Shown piece after piece: positions 1-8,639 of a DNA stretch of 64,000 nucleotides (its first letter is position 1; every line of letters begins with the position of its first letter). Made by a program: the position numbers and the translations under genes. The DNA is from Paenarthrobacter sp. GOM3 (GTDB lineage Bacteria; Actinomycetota; Actinomycetes; Actinomycetales; Micrococcaceae). The notes under the pieces were generated by a model. That model saw only the letters and a list, made by a program, of their open reading frames with translations, searched no databases and was not told the DNA's origin. The stretch spans positions 806,001 to 870,000 of the forward strand of contig NZ_CP136562.1 in the NCBI RefSeq assembly GCF_018215265.2. Reading direction: 5' to 3'.

Positions 1-1
1 C

Positions 2-328
2 ATCGAGGAACTGGAGCGCATCAGCCTTCCGTTCCCGGAGGAAAAGGCGCCTTCCGACGCAGAACTCCGCATCGCCCAAGCCCAGCTGGTGGGCTGGCTT
101 GAGGGTCTCTTCCATGGGATCCAGGCCGCCATTGCGGCACAGCAAGCCGCCAAAGAACACGCAGCGGCGCAGATGCAGCTTCGGCAGCTCCCACCGGGAA
201 CCGTCATTGCTCCGGGAATCGTTATCGGGGAAAACGGGCAGCCGCAGCGGGCCGCCGCGCCTGGCGCGCCCGGCGCTCCGCAGGGACGGCCCGAAGATCC
301 CGACCACGGCCCGGGCCAGTACCTCTGA
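2..328 (+). CDS. bpa: Bacterial proteasome activator Bpa/PafE, 3' end only
   Basis: The frame is open from the left edge, so the 5' part lies outside the window; 108 residues are visible. The protein ends in GPGQYL. A C-terminal GQYL tail is the docking motif with which the ATP-independent ring activator Bpa (PafE) opens the 20S proteasome gate in actinobacteria. The preceding segment (EELERISLPFPEE, then a helix rich in Ala and Gln) fits the end of the Bpa four-helix bundle followed by a Pro/Gly/Ala-rich flexible tail. The call rests on the tail motif and general layout. It implies a Pup-proteasome system elsewhere in the genome. Confidence 0.85.
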   Translation: MEELERISLPFPEEKAPSDAELRIAQAQLVGWLEGLFHGIQAAIAAQQAAKEHAAAQMQLRQLPPGTVIAPGIVIGENGQPQRAAAPGAPGAPQGRPEDPDHGPGQYL

Positions 329-336
329 GCCTGGGG

Positions 337-783
337 GTGGGTTTCTTTGGGGCCGTCCGGCAAGGGCGGAAGGACGATGTGGAGCTCGGCAAGGGCCTTT
401 GGCGCCGCGCCCACGACCGCTTCCATCGGGGATTGGACCGGTACCATCAGGTACTTGAGGGCGTGGACGACGAGCAGTTGTACAACGAACTGGTAGTGAT
501 CGCCAATGAACTGGCCGGTTTGTCGCCGCGAGTCAGGGCTGTTTGCGTTGAGGCCCAACGACGTTCGCCGAGTGACGGTCTGGACGTTCCGGGGGCGCTT
601 GCAGGCGTGCACCGTGCGTTGTCGAAGGCCGGGAACTCCTTGGCAACCACGGCAGAGGCGGCGGCAATGTTGCGGCTGGCCGTTGGGCCGGTGCCGGTGG
701 GTGCGCTTTCCGTCCGTCGTCGCGCGGAGTCCGTTTTCGAGCAGGTCGCTGACGCCGAGCGGGAACTTTCCAAGGACGCATAG
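337..783 (+). CDS. Conserved hypothetical protein, likely helical
   Basis: A 148-residue protein starting at GTG eight bases after the bpa stop, so probably co-transcribed with it. The composition is rich in Ala, Arg, Leu and Glu, with several predicted amphipathic helices and no signal peptide, membrane segment or recognisable catalytic motif. The start has a G-rich stretch just upstream (CTGGGG) that can serve as a weak ribosome binding site. I do not recognise a family. Its tight coupling to bpa is the only hint of a role, and that is inference. Confidence 0.6.
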   Translation: MGFFGAVRQGRKDDVELGKGLWRRAHDRFHRGLDRYHQVLEGVDDEQLYNELVVIANELAGLSPRVRAVCVEAQRRSPSDGLDVPGALAGVHRALSKAGNSLATTAEAAAMLRLAVGPVPVGALSVRRRAESVFEQVADAERELSKDA

Positions 784-895
784 TGTGCAGCGTGCGCAAT
801 TACAGGCGTGCGCCCTTATTCCTCGAATGCAATAGGTTAAGCGCATAGCTGATCTGCGTAACAATTGGCGCTTTCCAACGTGCCGTGCTGGCAGT

Positions 896-1744
896 ATGGC
901 AAACATGACTTCGTCACCAACACTTACTTTCAACGACGGCAACACCATCCCCCAGCTCGGCTACGGGGTGTGGCAAGTTGAAGACGATGTAGCCGAAAAG
1001 GTGGTGCGCCAGGCTTTCGAGGCTGGGTTCCGCCACATCGATACAGCAAAGATCTACGGCAACGAGGCAGGCGTCGGCCGCGCCATTGCCTCCTCCGGCC
1101 TTTCCGCCGAGGACATCTTCATTACCACCAAGCTGTGGAATGCAGACCAGGGCTACGAGTCCACGTTGGAGGCTTTCGAGGCTTCCATGGATCGCCTCGG
1201 CCTGGAGACGCTGGACCTCTACCTCATCCACTGGCAGCAGCCCAAGCAGGAAAAGTACGTGGATACCTGGAAGGCCCTCATCGAGCTCAAGAAGCGCGGC
1301 CGGGTCAAGTCCATCGGTGTTTCCAACTTCACCAAGGAAGGCCTGCAGCACATCATTGATGAAACCGGCGTTGTACCGGCCATCAACCAGGTGGAGCTGC
1401 ACCCGTTCTTCAACCAGTCCGAGCTGCGCGAGTTCAACGCGTCAAAGGGCATCCTGACCCAGGCTTGGTCCCCTCTGGGCCAGGGTGGCGAGCTGTTGGA
1501 GAGCGCCACCATCGCTGAGATCGCTGCCAAGCACGATGCCACGCCAGCGCAGGTTGTCATCGCCTGGCACCTGGCCATCGGCAACGTCGTGATCCCCAAG
1601 TCCGTCACTGAGTCGCGTATCCGGGAGAACTTCGCTGCCCTGGACGTCACGCTGGATGCCACCGACGTCGAGGCCATCAACGGCCTGGACCGCGGCGCCG
1701 ACGGCCGCATCGGCCCGGACCCGGCAGTCTCCGACTTCGCCTGA
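896..1744 (+). CDS. Aldo/keto reductase (2,5-diketo-gluconate reductase-like)
   Basis: A 282-residue NADPH-dependent oxidoreductase of the AKR superfamily, expected in the cytosol. The catalytic tetrad is visible: Asp in HIDTA, Tyr in KIYGNE, Lys in TTKLWN and His in YLIHW. The family C-terminal coenzyme-binding segment IPKSVTESRIREN is intact, and length is normal. The exact substrate cannot be read; the best match is the 2,5-diketo-D-gluconate reductase/morphine dehydrogenase group. A second in-frame ATG lies nine bases downstream (905). No strong ribosome binding site marks either. The gene is followed by a strong terminator and seems monocistronic. Confidence 0.9.
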   Translation: MANMTSSPTLTFNDGNTIPQLGYGVWQVEDDVAEKVVRQAFEAGFRHIDTAKIYGNEAGVGRAIASSGLSAEDIFITTKLWNADQGYESTLEAFEASMDRLGLETLDLYLIHWQQPKQEKYVDTWKALIELKKRGRVKSIGVSNFTKEGLQHIIDETGVVPAINQVELHPFFNQSELREFNASKGILTQAWSPLGQGGELLESATIAEIAAKHDATPAQVVIAWHLAIGNVVIPKSVTESRIRENFAALDVTLDATDVEAINGLDRGADGRIGPDPAVSDFA

Positions 1745-1770
1745 CATCCATCTGTCCCCGGACAAGCCAA

Positions 1771-1799
1771 AGGCAGGACGCTCTGGGAGCGTCCTGCCT
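1771..1799 (+). terminator. Rho-independent terminator of the aldo/keto reductase gene
   Basis: A perfect 13-bp inverted repeat (1771-1783 with 1787-1799, loop TGG) followed by a T-containing stretch, 27 bases after the stop codon. Confidence 0.85.
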
Positions 1800-1951
1800 T
1801 TGTCCTTAGCGCATGGGGTCCCTGCGCCCGTCCGTCGGGTTTCCTGTTGCGATGGAGTACAGGGCCTTCCCGCGCTTGCCGGACATTGGTCCGGCAGGCT
1901 GTGCAGCATCCGGCTGTAAAACCCAGCGGGGTGGAAGCCGGTGCGGTTGGG

Positions 1952-3382
1952 TTACATGATGCCGGTGGGTACAAGCAGGGCCCAGGCCAGTGCCGGGGCA
2001 ACCAGGACGACTCCACCGGCATACATCATCAGCTGCTTGTAGACGCGCTGGCGGTCGTGCTCGCGTGCGTTGGCCACTACCAAGGCGCCGTCAGTGGAGA
2101 ATGGCGAAACGTCCACCACTGTGGCTGCAATCGCGAGAGCGGCGACGGTTCCGGAGGCGCTGAGCGAGCTGGTTGCCAGCAGGGGGCCGGCCAGCGGGAT
2201 GAACGCGGTCAGCAGTGCGGTGGACGAAGCGAAGGCAGATCCGACGCCAATGACGTAGCAGAGGACCAATGCGATCAGCAGGGGTGCGCCCAGGGCGAGG
2301 GCCTGTTCTGCGAGGGTGTCGATGACGCCGACGTGCTGGAGCAGGGAGACGTAGGTGATCATGCCGGCCACCAGCAGGACGGTGGACCAGGAGATGCCGC
2401 CGATGAACGTCTGGTGCTCCTTGATGTTTACCAGTGCCAGGAGAAGGCCTGCGGACAGGGCAACGAAGCCGATGGGCATGTGGAAGCCCAACGTGCACAC
2501 GAGGATCGCGAGAATCAGGGTCAAGGTCAGGAGCTGCTGCCCGTTGGGGCGGCCGATCCGCGGCGTATCGAGTGCGGAGTACTCGTTGGCGTGCTTGTCA
2601 CGGAGCTTGCCCAGCAGCCCAAAAAGCACGATGGTCAGCGCCGAAAGGATGAAGTTCAGGGCGAAGCTCGCCAGGAAAAGTGCCCCCTGGTCGATGGGGA
2701 AGCCGTTCTTCGTGGCGATGTCATGCACCAGTACGCCGGCGACGGACAGGGGCGAGAAGCCGCCGGCATGGGCGCCATTGATGACGAAGGCCCCCATCAG
2801 GACCGGATGGATGCGCGACTCGTAGGCAAGCCCGAGCGCCGCCGGCGCCAGGAGTGCCACAGCCGCGGGGGAGAATGTGCCCAGTGCGGTCAGGGCTGCG
2901 GCCATGAGGAAGAAGACCCAGGGCAGCAGCATGGTCTTGCCCCGGACCAGTCGGACGCACGTCTGCACAATGATGTCGATGGAGCCGTTCCGCTGGGCCA
3001 TGCTGAAGAAGTAGGTGACGCCGATGATCGTCAGCACGATGCTGGCCGGGAACTCTTCCAGGATCTGCTTGTCTGTCATGCCCAGGACGAAATAGCCGAC
3101 GCCGAAGGAAGCAACCAGCCCCATCACGCCGATGTTGAGCGGCCACTTGGTTGCCACCACGAACATCACCACCAGAATGACGAGCGGGATGATCTGCGTT
3201 GCGGTCATGGTCGGCTCCGATCCCGAGGCCGCCGCGGGGCTGCCAAGGACACCTCCGAGCAGGAGGGCGGCGAGACCCAGGACGGTGATGGCGATAGCCG
3301 TCACCAGCAGGATACGACGGCGGCGCTTGGGCCGCGCTTCAACTGGGGGGTTGGGGGCAGTCTTCTCTGCGGTCTTAGTCAT
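1952..3382 (-). CDS. MatC/SLC13-type dicarboxylate carrier
   Basis: A 476-residue polytopic membrane protein. After a basic, Pro-rich cytoplasmic N-terminus (RPKRRRR) there are about a dozen hydrophobic segments. The N-terminal half resembles the MatC_N domain of malonate/dicarboxylate carriers, with a conserved segment around GAFVINGAHAGGFSPLSV. It belongs with the citrate/SLC13-like permeases that import di- or tricarboxylates. It lies 33 bases downstream of the PrpF-like gene on the same strand, so the two are probably one operon for uptake and isomerisation of an organic acid. The substrate is inferred only from this pairing. Confidence 0.85.
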   Translation of the reverse strand: MTKTAEKTAPNPPVEARPKRRRRILLVTAIAITVLGLAALLLGGVLGSPAAASGSEPTMTATQIIPLVILVVMFVVATKWPLNIGVMGLVASFGVGYFVLGMTDKQILEEFPASIVLTIIGVTYFFSMAQRNGSIDIIVQTCVRLVRGKTMLLPWVFFLMAAALTALGTFSPAAVALLAPAALGLAYESRIHPVLMGAFVINGAHAGGFSPLSVAGVLVHDIATKNGFPIDQGALFLASFALNFILSALTIVLFGLLGKLRDKHANEYSALDTPRIGRPNGQQLLTLTLILAILVCTLGFHMPIGFVALSAGLLLALVNIKEHQTFIGGISWSTVLLVAGMITYVSLLQHVGVIDTLAEQALALGAPLLIALVLCYVIGVGSAFASSTALLTAFIPLAGPLLATSSLSASGTVAALAIAATVVDVSPFSTDGALVVANAREHDRQRVYKQLMMYAGGVVLVAPALAWALLVPTGIM

Positions 3383-3415
3383 GGTGCTCTCTCTTCATTG
3401 AGTAGCGCTGGCTGT

Positions 3416-4534
3416 TCAGCGGGTAGCGCCGGCAAAGGAGGCGTCGACGGTGTTGTCGAGCGTCTCGGGGAGGTGGATGGTGGTGGTTGCGATGGTGCGG
3501 GCTGTCCGATCCACACCGATGATCAGGGAACCGTCCTTTTCCTCGCTCCACGTCTCGATCACGCCGGCTGGCGTGCGCAGCCTCAGTGTTGGCCGCAGGT
3601 TGTGTTCGGTGATGTCGTACAGAACGGTGCCCGGTGTGCGGGCTGCAAGCGTCAGTGCGATGCTTCCCGTGATGGCGAGGGCGGGGTGCGGCTTGCCCAT
3701 GGAGAGCATCATGACGCTGACATCGCTGCCTGCATCGGACTGGGCCGGTGGAGCGACGATCGCAACTTTCGGGATGGCTCGTGCCGCTTCGCTGGTGGTT
3801 GCGGCGAGGCCCATGCGTACTGCCGCTTGGCGTCGGATCTGTTCGAGTGTCTCCAATTGCAGTTCGACGCCGGCGAACCAGCTGTCGTAGCGTTCCGGGT
3901 CCAGGCCGAGCTCCTCGGCTCGGAGAATTACTACTGGCGCTCCGGCGTCGACAAGGGATACGGTCCAGCGTGTCCCGCCTGCGCTGATCGTCTCTGCCGC
4001 GGATTCCGTGGGAAGCAGGCTTCCCGTGGTCTTACCGGCGGGGTCCTGGAAACCAAGCCCCACCCGGTACCCGGGGAAGGGAACGCCGGGCATCTCTGCC
4101 TGCGGGACGATGGGTAGGGCGCCGGCCGGAGTGGATACCCGCTGGATGATGATCTGGCCGGTGTTGGTATTCCGGGTGACGATCCGGGTGATGTCACCGG
4201 TGGGCGTAACCCAACCCTTCTCGATGGCGTACAGGCCCACCACCGCCGAGCAGTTGCCGCAGTTGCTGCCCCAGTCCACGGCAGCTTCTTCAATTCCTAC
4301 CTGGGCAAAGGTGAACTCGACATCAACATCGTCGTCCGCTGGGCGGTGGACGATCATGGCTTTGCTTGTTGTCGAGGTTGCACCGCCCACGCCGTCGATT
4401 TGGCGGTGGTCGGGACTGCCGAACAGTCGCGGGAGCAACGCATCCGGACTGGTTTCAGTCTCACCGAACTGCCCGCTTTCGAAGACCCAGCACTTGCTGG
4501 TGCCTCCGCGCATCCATTCCGCTTCGATGTTCAT
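3416..4534 (-). CDS. PrpF-family isomerase/tautomerase (aconitate or oxalomesaconate type)
   Basis: A 372-residue protein starting MNIEAEWMRGGTSKC, the typical N-terminus of PrpF-family proteins (methylaconitate cis-trans isomerase, 4-oxalomesaconate tautomerase; diaminopimelate-epimerase fold). WGSNCGNCSAVVG holds a conserved catalytic Cys. The frame stays open 117 bases further upstream, but the ATG at 4534 was chosen because AAGGAA precedes it at good spacing and the protein start matches the family. It is the first gene of a two-gene unit with the MatC-like carrier, divergent from a LysR gene. PrpF in methylcitrate operons sits beside prpD/acnD, which are absent here, so a tricarboxylate or aromatic-acid catabolic role is more likely. 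Confidence 0.85.
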   Translation of the reverse strand: MNIEAEWMRGGTSKCWVFESGQFGETETSPDALLPRLFGSPDHRQIDGVGGATSTTSKAMIVHRPADDDVDVEFTFAQVGIEEAAVDWGSNCGNCSAVVGLYAIEKGWVTPTGDITRIVTRNTNTGQIIIQRVSTPAGALPIVPQAEMPGVPFPGYRVGLGFQDPAGKTTGSLLPTESAAETISAGGTRWTVSLVDAGAPVVILRAEELGLDPERYDSWFAGVELQLETLEQIRRQAAVRMGLAATTSEAARAIPKVAIVAPPAQSDAGSDVSVMMLSMGKPHPALAITGSIALTLAARTPGTVLYDITEHNLRPTLRLRTPAGVIETWSEEKDGSLIIGVDRTARTIATTTIHLPETLDNTVDASFAGATR

Positions 4535-4698
4535 GCTCGGTTCCTTGCTTCTCTGTCGCCCAGGTTTGTTCAAGGGCTTACTTCGAGATTGAGGCACATC
4601 ACATTTGAAGACAATGTTGGATTTCTGGGGTGGGATGAAGCAAAGCTTCATTCAGTGCCTGCTTAGGTTTGGATCGTCCGCTGGAGGCGGGGAATGGC

Positions 4699-4713
4699 GT
4701 TCCGGGAACCCGG
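4699..4713. promoter_or_regulatory. Overlapping palindromes in the prpF-lysR divergent region
   Basis: GTTCCGGGAAC (4699-4709) and CCGGGAACCCGG (4702-4713) are overlapping perfect palindromes between the divergent genes, about 65 bases upstream of the LysR start. The position suits an operator, but the classical LysR T-N11-A pattern is not obvious. Function is inferred from symmetry and place only. Confidence 0.35.
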
Positions 4714-4775
4714 TTCTCCCTTGGTATCGACTGCTGCCTGTATAGAATGAACGAATTCCTAGGAAGGGTGAACCG

Positions 4776-5714
4776 TTGCTTAACGATGAGAGCCAGGATC
4801 TTTTTGATATTCGACGGCTGGCACTGCTGGTTGAGGTCGTTGAGCAGGGTTCCATCACCGCCGCCGCCGAACTCATGCTCTACTCTCCTTCGGCAGTTTC
4901 CCAGCAGCTGCGAAAACTGGAACAGGAAGTGGGGCAACCACTCCTCAACCGCCGCTCCCGTGGGGTAGTGCCCACCGAAGCGGGACAGGTGCTGGCTGGC
5001 CACGCCCGCAAGATCGTTGGTCAGATGCGGGCAGCCCAGTCGGATCTGGACCAAATCGCCGGACTCAAGCGCGGCTCCCTGACGGTCGGAACATTCCCAA
5101 CTCTTGCCGGGTCCTTCCTCCCCATCGTCATCAGGGCCTTCAAAAAGCGGTACCCGGCCATCGGCCTGTCCGTGCGGAGTGCACGTTTCGATGACCTGGT
5201 ATCGGACCTGCAGTCCGGGGTAACTGGCCTATGCCTCCTCTGGGACTACCCCTGGAACAGATTCCAGGACGACTCAATTCGCGTTACCGAAGTCTTCCAG
5301 GAGAGCACGGTGATCCTGGTTTCCCGAGGACACCCCCTGGCCGGGCGCGAAGAGATCCGAATGGAGGAGCTCCGCAAGGAATCGTGGATAGTGCGGGCTG
5401 AGGCCCACCCCGTGGTGGAAGTGCTGCAACGTTCTGCCCACGAAGCCGGATTCGAACCAACCATCGGGTTCCTGGCCAACGACTATCAGGAAGCCCAGGC
5501 AATGGTAAGCGTTGGGATGGGCGTGGCCATGGTGCCGAAAACCGCCGTCGCACTCCAACATCCTGACGTGAGGGTCATCAGCCTGGGTTCCGCCGCACCC
5601 TTGCGACGGGTGCTGCTGGCCCAACGACAGGACAAGGTCTACGCGCCGGCGGAAGTCGCCTTTCACTCCACTCTGCTGGAGATAGCGCGGGAGCGCGCGG
5701 GGGACTACCTGTAG
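4776..5714 (+). CDS. LysR-family transcriptional regulator
   Basis: A 312-residue protein. Residues about 10-70 form the LysR winged helix-turn-helix (FDIRRLALLVEVVEQGSIT, then SPSAVSQQLRKLEQ), and residues about 95-300 the periplasmic-binding-like effector domain. The start is TTG at 4776: AGGAAGGG lies at 4761-4768 with seven bases of spacing, and the nearby ATG at 4786 is out of frame. It is divergent from the PrpF/MatC unit, so it probably controls that unit in response to the organic acid and represses itself. Confidence 0.92.
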   Translation: MLNDESQDLFDIRRLALLVEVVEQGSITAAAELMLYSPSAVSQQLRKLEQEVGQPLLNRRSRGVVPTEAGQVLAGHARKIVGQMRAAQSDLDQIAGLKRGSLTVGTFPTLAGSFLPIVIRAFKKRYPAIGLSVRSARFDDLVSDLQSGVTGLCLLWDYPWNRFQDDSIRVTEVFQESTVILVSRGHPLAGREEIRMEELRKESWIVRAEAHPVVEVLQRSAHEAGFEPTIGFLANDYQEAQAMVSVGMGVAMVPKTAVALQHPDVRVISLGSAAPLRRVLLAQRQDKVYAPAEVAFHSTLLEIARERAGDYL

Positions 5715-5986
5715 CAGCGGCACCAGAGGCATGTCCCCGTCGACATACCGCCGGGACATATTAAGGATGACCGGATCCCTATGCGGGTCGCAACGTCATT
5801 GAGGCTGACTCGATGATCAACCCTCCACTTCGTCCGTACGGGTCCATGCCCCCGACTTCGGCTTCGACGTGTTTCTGCCCCAGGTTGTCCCTAGACTGTG
5901 GCAGGACCCACTATTGCGGCAATCGCGCAGAGGAGGCCAGGGCAAGCACGCCCAACTTCACCAGTACCCGACCGGACGGAGCCCGC

Positions 5987-6943
5987 ATGGCGGTGTTTGA
6001 CGCATTGGAGCGGCAGATCGTGGCTGCCCTGCAATTGGATCCCCGGTGCCCCTGGCGCAAGATGGCCGCCGTACTGGGGGAGGCCGAGCGGACTGTGGCC
6101 CGACGCGGATCGCAGTTGTTGGAGTCCGGTGCCGTAGCGGTAGTGGGAATCCGGCCGAGGCCTGCGGTGGTGTTGGTGGAGATGCGGTGCATGCCCGGGA
6201 CGGTGCGTGCAGCCGCCAATGCACTTTCCCAGCGCGCGGACACCACGTTCGTCTACACCACAACGGGCACGGGCGACTGCGTGGCGGAAGTTCTCACTGA
6301 ACCTGCCCGGATGGGAGATGTCCTGTCCGATGAGCTGCCTTCCACCATCGGACTCAGGGACTCAACCAGCTACCCTGTGCTCCGGTACTTCCGGACCATT
6401 CGTGGCTGGCGGCCGGAGGTCCTTCCGGCAGACAAAGCCGAGGCGCTGCGTTCGAACCTCACGCAGGACTCCGGCATCCTGGTCCGGCAACAGCACATGA
6501 GCCGCCAGGATAATGAACTCATCGACGCGTTGTGCGCCGATGGCAGGATGAGCTTCGAAGCACTGGGGCGTCGGGTAGGCGTGTCGGAGGCTACTGCGCG
6601 GCGACGAAGCGAATGGCTGCTGACCAATAACCAGGTCCATTTACGGGCGATTGTTGAGCCTGCGGCCTTCGGGTTGGATGTTGAGGCACTCCTCTGGATC
6701 AGGGCTTCGCCGCAGCACGTCGAACGTGTAGGAAAGAGCCTCGCTGAACTTCCCACGGTTCGGTATGCTGCGGCGATCGCCGGTAACTACCAGATCATGG
6801 CCGACGTCACTGTGGAGGACATGTCCTCCCTTTACCGTCTCATCACGGACTCCGCGTGGGCGCAAGAGGCCACCGGGGTGGACGTGTCCATCCTGCTCGA
6901 CGCGCGTAAGCGCGGGGGACGGGTCATGCGCACGCCGTCGTGA
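5987..6943 (+). CDS. Two-module Lrp/AsnC-family regulator
   Basis: A 318-residue protein made of two Lrp/AsnC units in tandem. The first helix-turn-helix begins at FDALERQIVAALQ and is followed by an effector-like domain (PRPAVVLVEMRC...TTTGTGDCVAEV). The second begins near SRQDNELIDALCADGR with FEALGRRVGVSEATARRR, then a second sensor region (ALLWIRASPQHVERV). Such double proteins are common in actinobacteria. The frame is open further upstream to 5813, but the ATG at 5987 with GGACGGAG in front gives the family N-terminus. The 3' end overlaps the convergent amidase gene by 20 bases. It may control the neighbouring amidase and peptidase genes. Confidence 0.85.
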   Translation: MAVFDALERQIVAALQLDPRCPWRKMAAVLGEAERTVARRGSQLLESGAVAVVGIRPRPAVVLVEMRCMPGTVRAAANALSQRADTTFVYTTTGTGDCVAEVLTEPARMGDVLSDELPSTIGLRDSTSYPVLRYFRTIRGWRPEVLPADKAEALRSNLTQDSGILVRQQHMSRQDNELIDALCADGRMSFEALGRRVGVSEATARRRSEWLLTNNQVHLRAIVEPAAFGLDVEALLWIRASPQHVERVGKSLAELPTVRYAAAIAGNYQIMADVTVEDMSSLYRLITDSAWAQEATGVDVSILLDARKRGGRVMRTPS

Positions 6944-8366
6944 GGGGCTCGGCTTTCACAACAGGCGCGACGGCGGCGTACCCGGTCTGCTGCTCGAAGG
7001 CGCGGCCGTAGCGGAGCAGTTGCATATCCGTGTAGTGGTTGCTTGCCAGTTGCAGGCCTATGGGCAGCCCGGCGGAACTGAAGCCCGCCGGCACGCTGAG
7101 CACAGGCAGGCCGGTGGCCGAGAGCAGGCAGGCCGATCGCATCCAGTCCAGGTAAGTCTCGGAGGGCACACCGGCGACCTCCAGGGGATAGCGGAGCGCG
7201 GCGTCGAAGGGGAGCACCTGGGCGCAGGGACTGGCGAACAGCTCGTATCGACCAAAGAACGCCTGGACGGCACGTTCCAGCCGCGTCCGGGCTGCGGCGG
7301 TTTCGATGAGGTCCCGGGCCGTCAACGCGTATCCCTTATTCACGTTCCAGTGCACTTCAGGCTTAACGACATCCCCTGCACGAGCCAGGAGAGGACCCAG
7401 GCCAGCGGCGAAGTCCATGGCGCGCGTGTTGCCGAACACCAGGTCCGCTTCGCTGAAATCCGGAGTGGCTTCCTCCACGATCGCCCCGAGCTCCTCGAAA
7501 ACGGCAAGCTGCCGTTCCAGGTGCTCCACAATTTCAGGCTCCACAGGCACGCCGATGCCAAAGTCGCGGGACCAGCCGATCCGTACGCCACGCATGTCCG
7601 TCTTCAGCGACGCCCGGAAGACATCCGGATTGAGGCCCTCCGGGTGCGGAACCCGCGGATCCCTGCCGGCTGTTACGGACATGAACAACGCAATGTCCTC
7701 CACACTCCGGGCCATGGGGCCGGTCCTTCCAAGCCACGCGAAGGCGTTAACGTCCGACGGCATGGGGATGACCGCCGTCGACGGCCTGAAGCCCACCACG
7801 TTGCAGAAGGAAGCCGGGATGCGGAGCGAACCGCCCATGTCGCTGCCGTCGCCGATGCTCTGGACTCGGGAGGCAACGACGGCGGCCACCCCGCCGCTGC
7901 TGCCGCCGGCGCTCAGGGTGGGAGCGTACGGGTTGGTGGTGGTGCCGAAGAGGTCGTTGAACGTGTGCGAACCTGCGCCGAACTCGGGAACATTGGTCTT
8001 TCCCGTGCTGACCACGCCGGCCTGCTTGAGCCGCGCAATGATGAGGTCGTCGGCGTCGGGAACGAAGTCACGCAAGGCGAGCGAGCCCTGGGTGGTGCGC
8101 ATCCCGGCGGTGTTGTTGGTGTCCTTGTGCGTCATGGGCACGCCATGGAGGGGTGGGAGGTCCGCCCCCGATGCCGTCAGCTGGTCGGCGCGATGGGCCA
8201 AGGCATGGGCGCCGTCGGCATCGAGGGTTACCACCGCGTTGATCACCGGGTTCACTTCGGAAATGCGGTCCAGGTGTTCGGCCAGGGCTTCGCGCGCCGA
8301 GACTTTCTTCTCGCGGATTGCTGCGGAAAGTTCGACGGCGGACAGCTCGCCAATGGTGTCGGGCAT
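6924..8366 (-). CDS. Amidase (amidase-signature family)
   Basis: A 480-residue cytosolic hydrolase of the amidase-signature family, which cleaves carboxamides to acid and ammonia or amine. The Ser-cisSer-Lys triad is visible: Lys81 in MTHKD, Ser156 in the GGSSGG loop and Ser180 in GSDMGGSLRIPAS. Length is normal. Substrate range in this family is wide (short-chain amides, acyl-amino acids, aryl amides), so no specific reaction is claimed. It is divergent from the DUF5058/M20 operon and convergent with the Lrp-type regulator, which together look like one catabolic module. Confidence 0.9.
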   Translation of the reverse strand: MPDTIGELSAVELSAAIREKKVSAREALAEHLDRISEVNPVINAVVTLDADGAHALAHRADQLTASGADLPPLHGVPMTHKDTNNTAGMRTTQGSLALRDFVPDADDLIIARLKQAGVVSTGKTNVPEFGAGSHTFNDLFGTTTNPYAPTLSAGGSSGGVAAVVASRVQSIGDGSDMGGSLRIPASFCNVVGFRPSTAVIPMPSDVNAFAWLGRTGPMARSVEDIALFMSVTAGRDPRVPHPEGLNPDVFRASLKTDMRGVRIGWSRDFGIGVPVEPEIVEHLERQLAVFEELGAIVEEATPDFSEADLVFGNTRAMDFAAGLGPLLARAGDVVKPEVHWNVNKGYALTARDLIETAAARTRLERAVQAFFGRYELFASPCAQVLPFDAALRYPLEVAGVPSETYLDWMRSACLLSATGLPVLSVPAGFSSAGLPIGLQLASNHYTDMQLLRYGRAFEQQTGYAAVAPVVKAEPLTTACA

Positions 8367-8461
8367 GGTGCTCCTTTGCTGGATGACTGCTGACTGAAAG
8401 TGTGCCGGGTCACACGGAGGCGGGGAAGTCCTGATCCTGATGAAGGCAAGCTTTGACCGAT

Positions 8462-8481
8462 TCAGCCAACTACTCGGCTGA
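8462..8481. promoter_or_regulatory. Inverted repeat between the amidase and DUF5058 genes
   Basis: TCAGCC and GGCTGA form a symmetrical pair separated by eight bases, in the 273-base divergent intergenic region. It could be a binding site for the nearby Lrp-type protein. This is suggested by position only. Confidence 0.25.
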
Positions 8482-8639
8482 TTCCGTCAGCTATTGCGTG
8501 TGATCCGGCTCATAGCAGAGGGTGTTGGTAACCCGCTGGCCGATCTGGTCGGAGGGAAAGGATTAGCCCCACAGCGCCGCATGCCGTACAGCGTGGTTCG
8601 GTCGCGGAGTTGCCGCGGGGCCAACACCCGGAGGTTCCT

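Noticed and set aside
1847-4117. A 756-codon plus-strand open frame
   Set aside because: It lies antisense to the MatC-like carrier and the PrpF-like gene. Its product is a low-complexity Gly/Gln/Glu/His chain typical of a GC-rich shadow frame, and the minus-strand genes have clear family motifs and ribosome binding sites.
6765-8393. A 542-codon plus-strand frame
   Set aside because: Antisense to the amidase, whose Ser-cisSer-Lys motifs are intact. The frame arises from codon bias.
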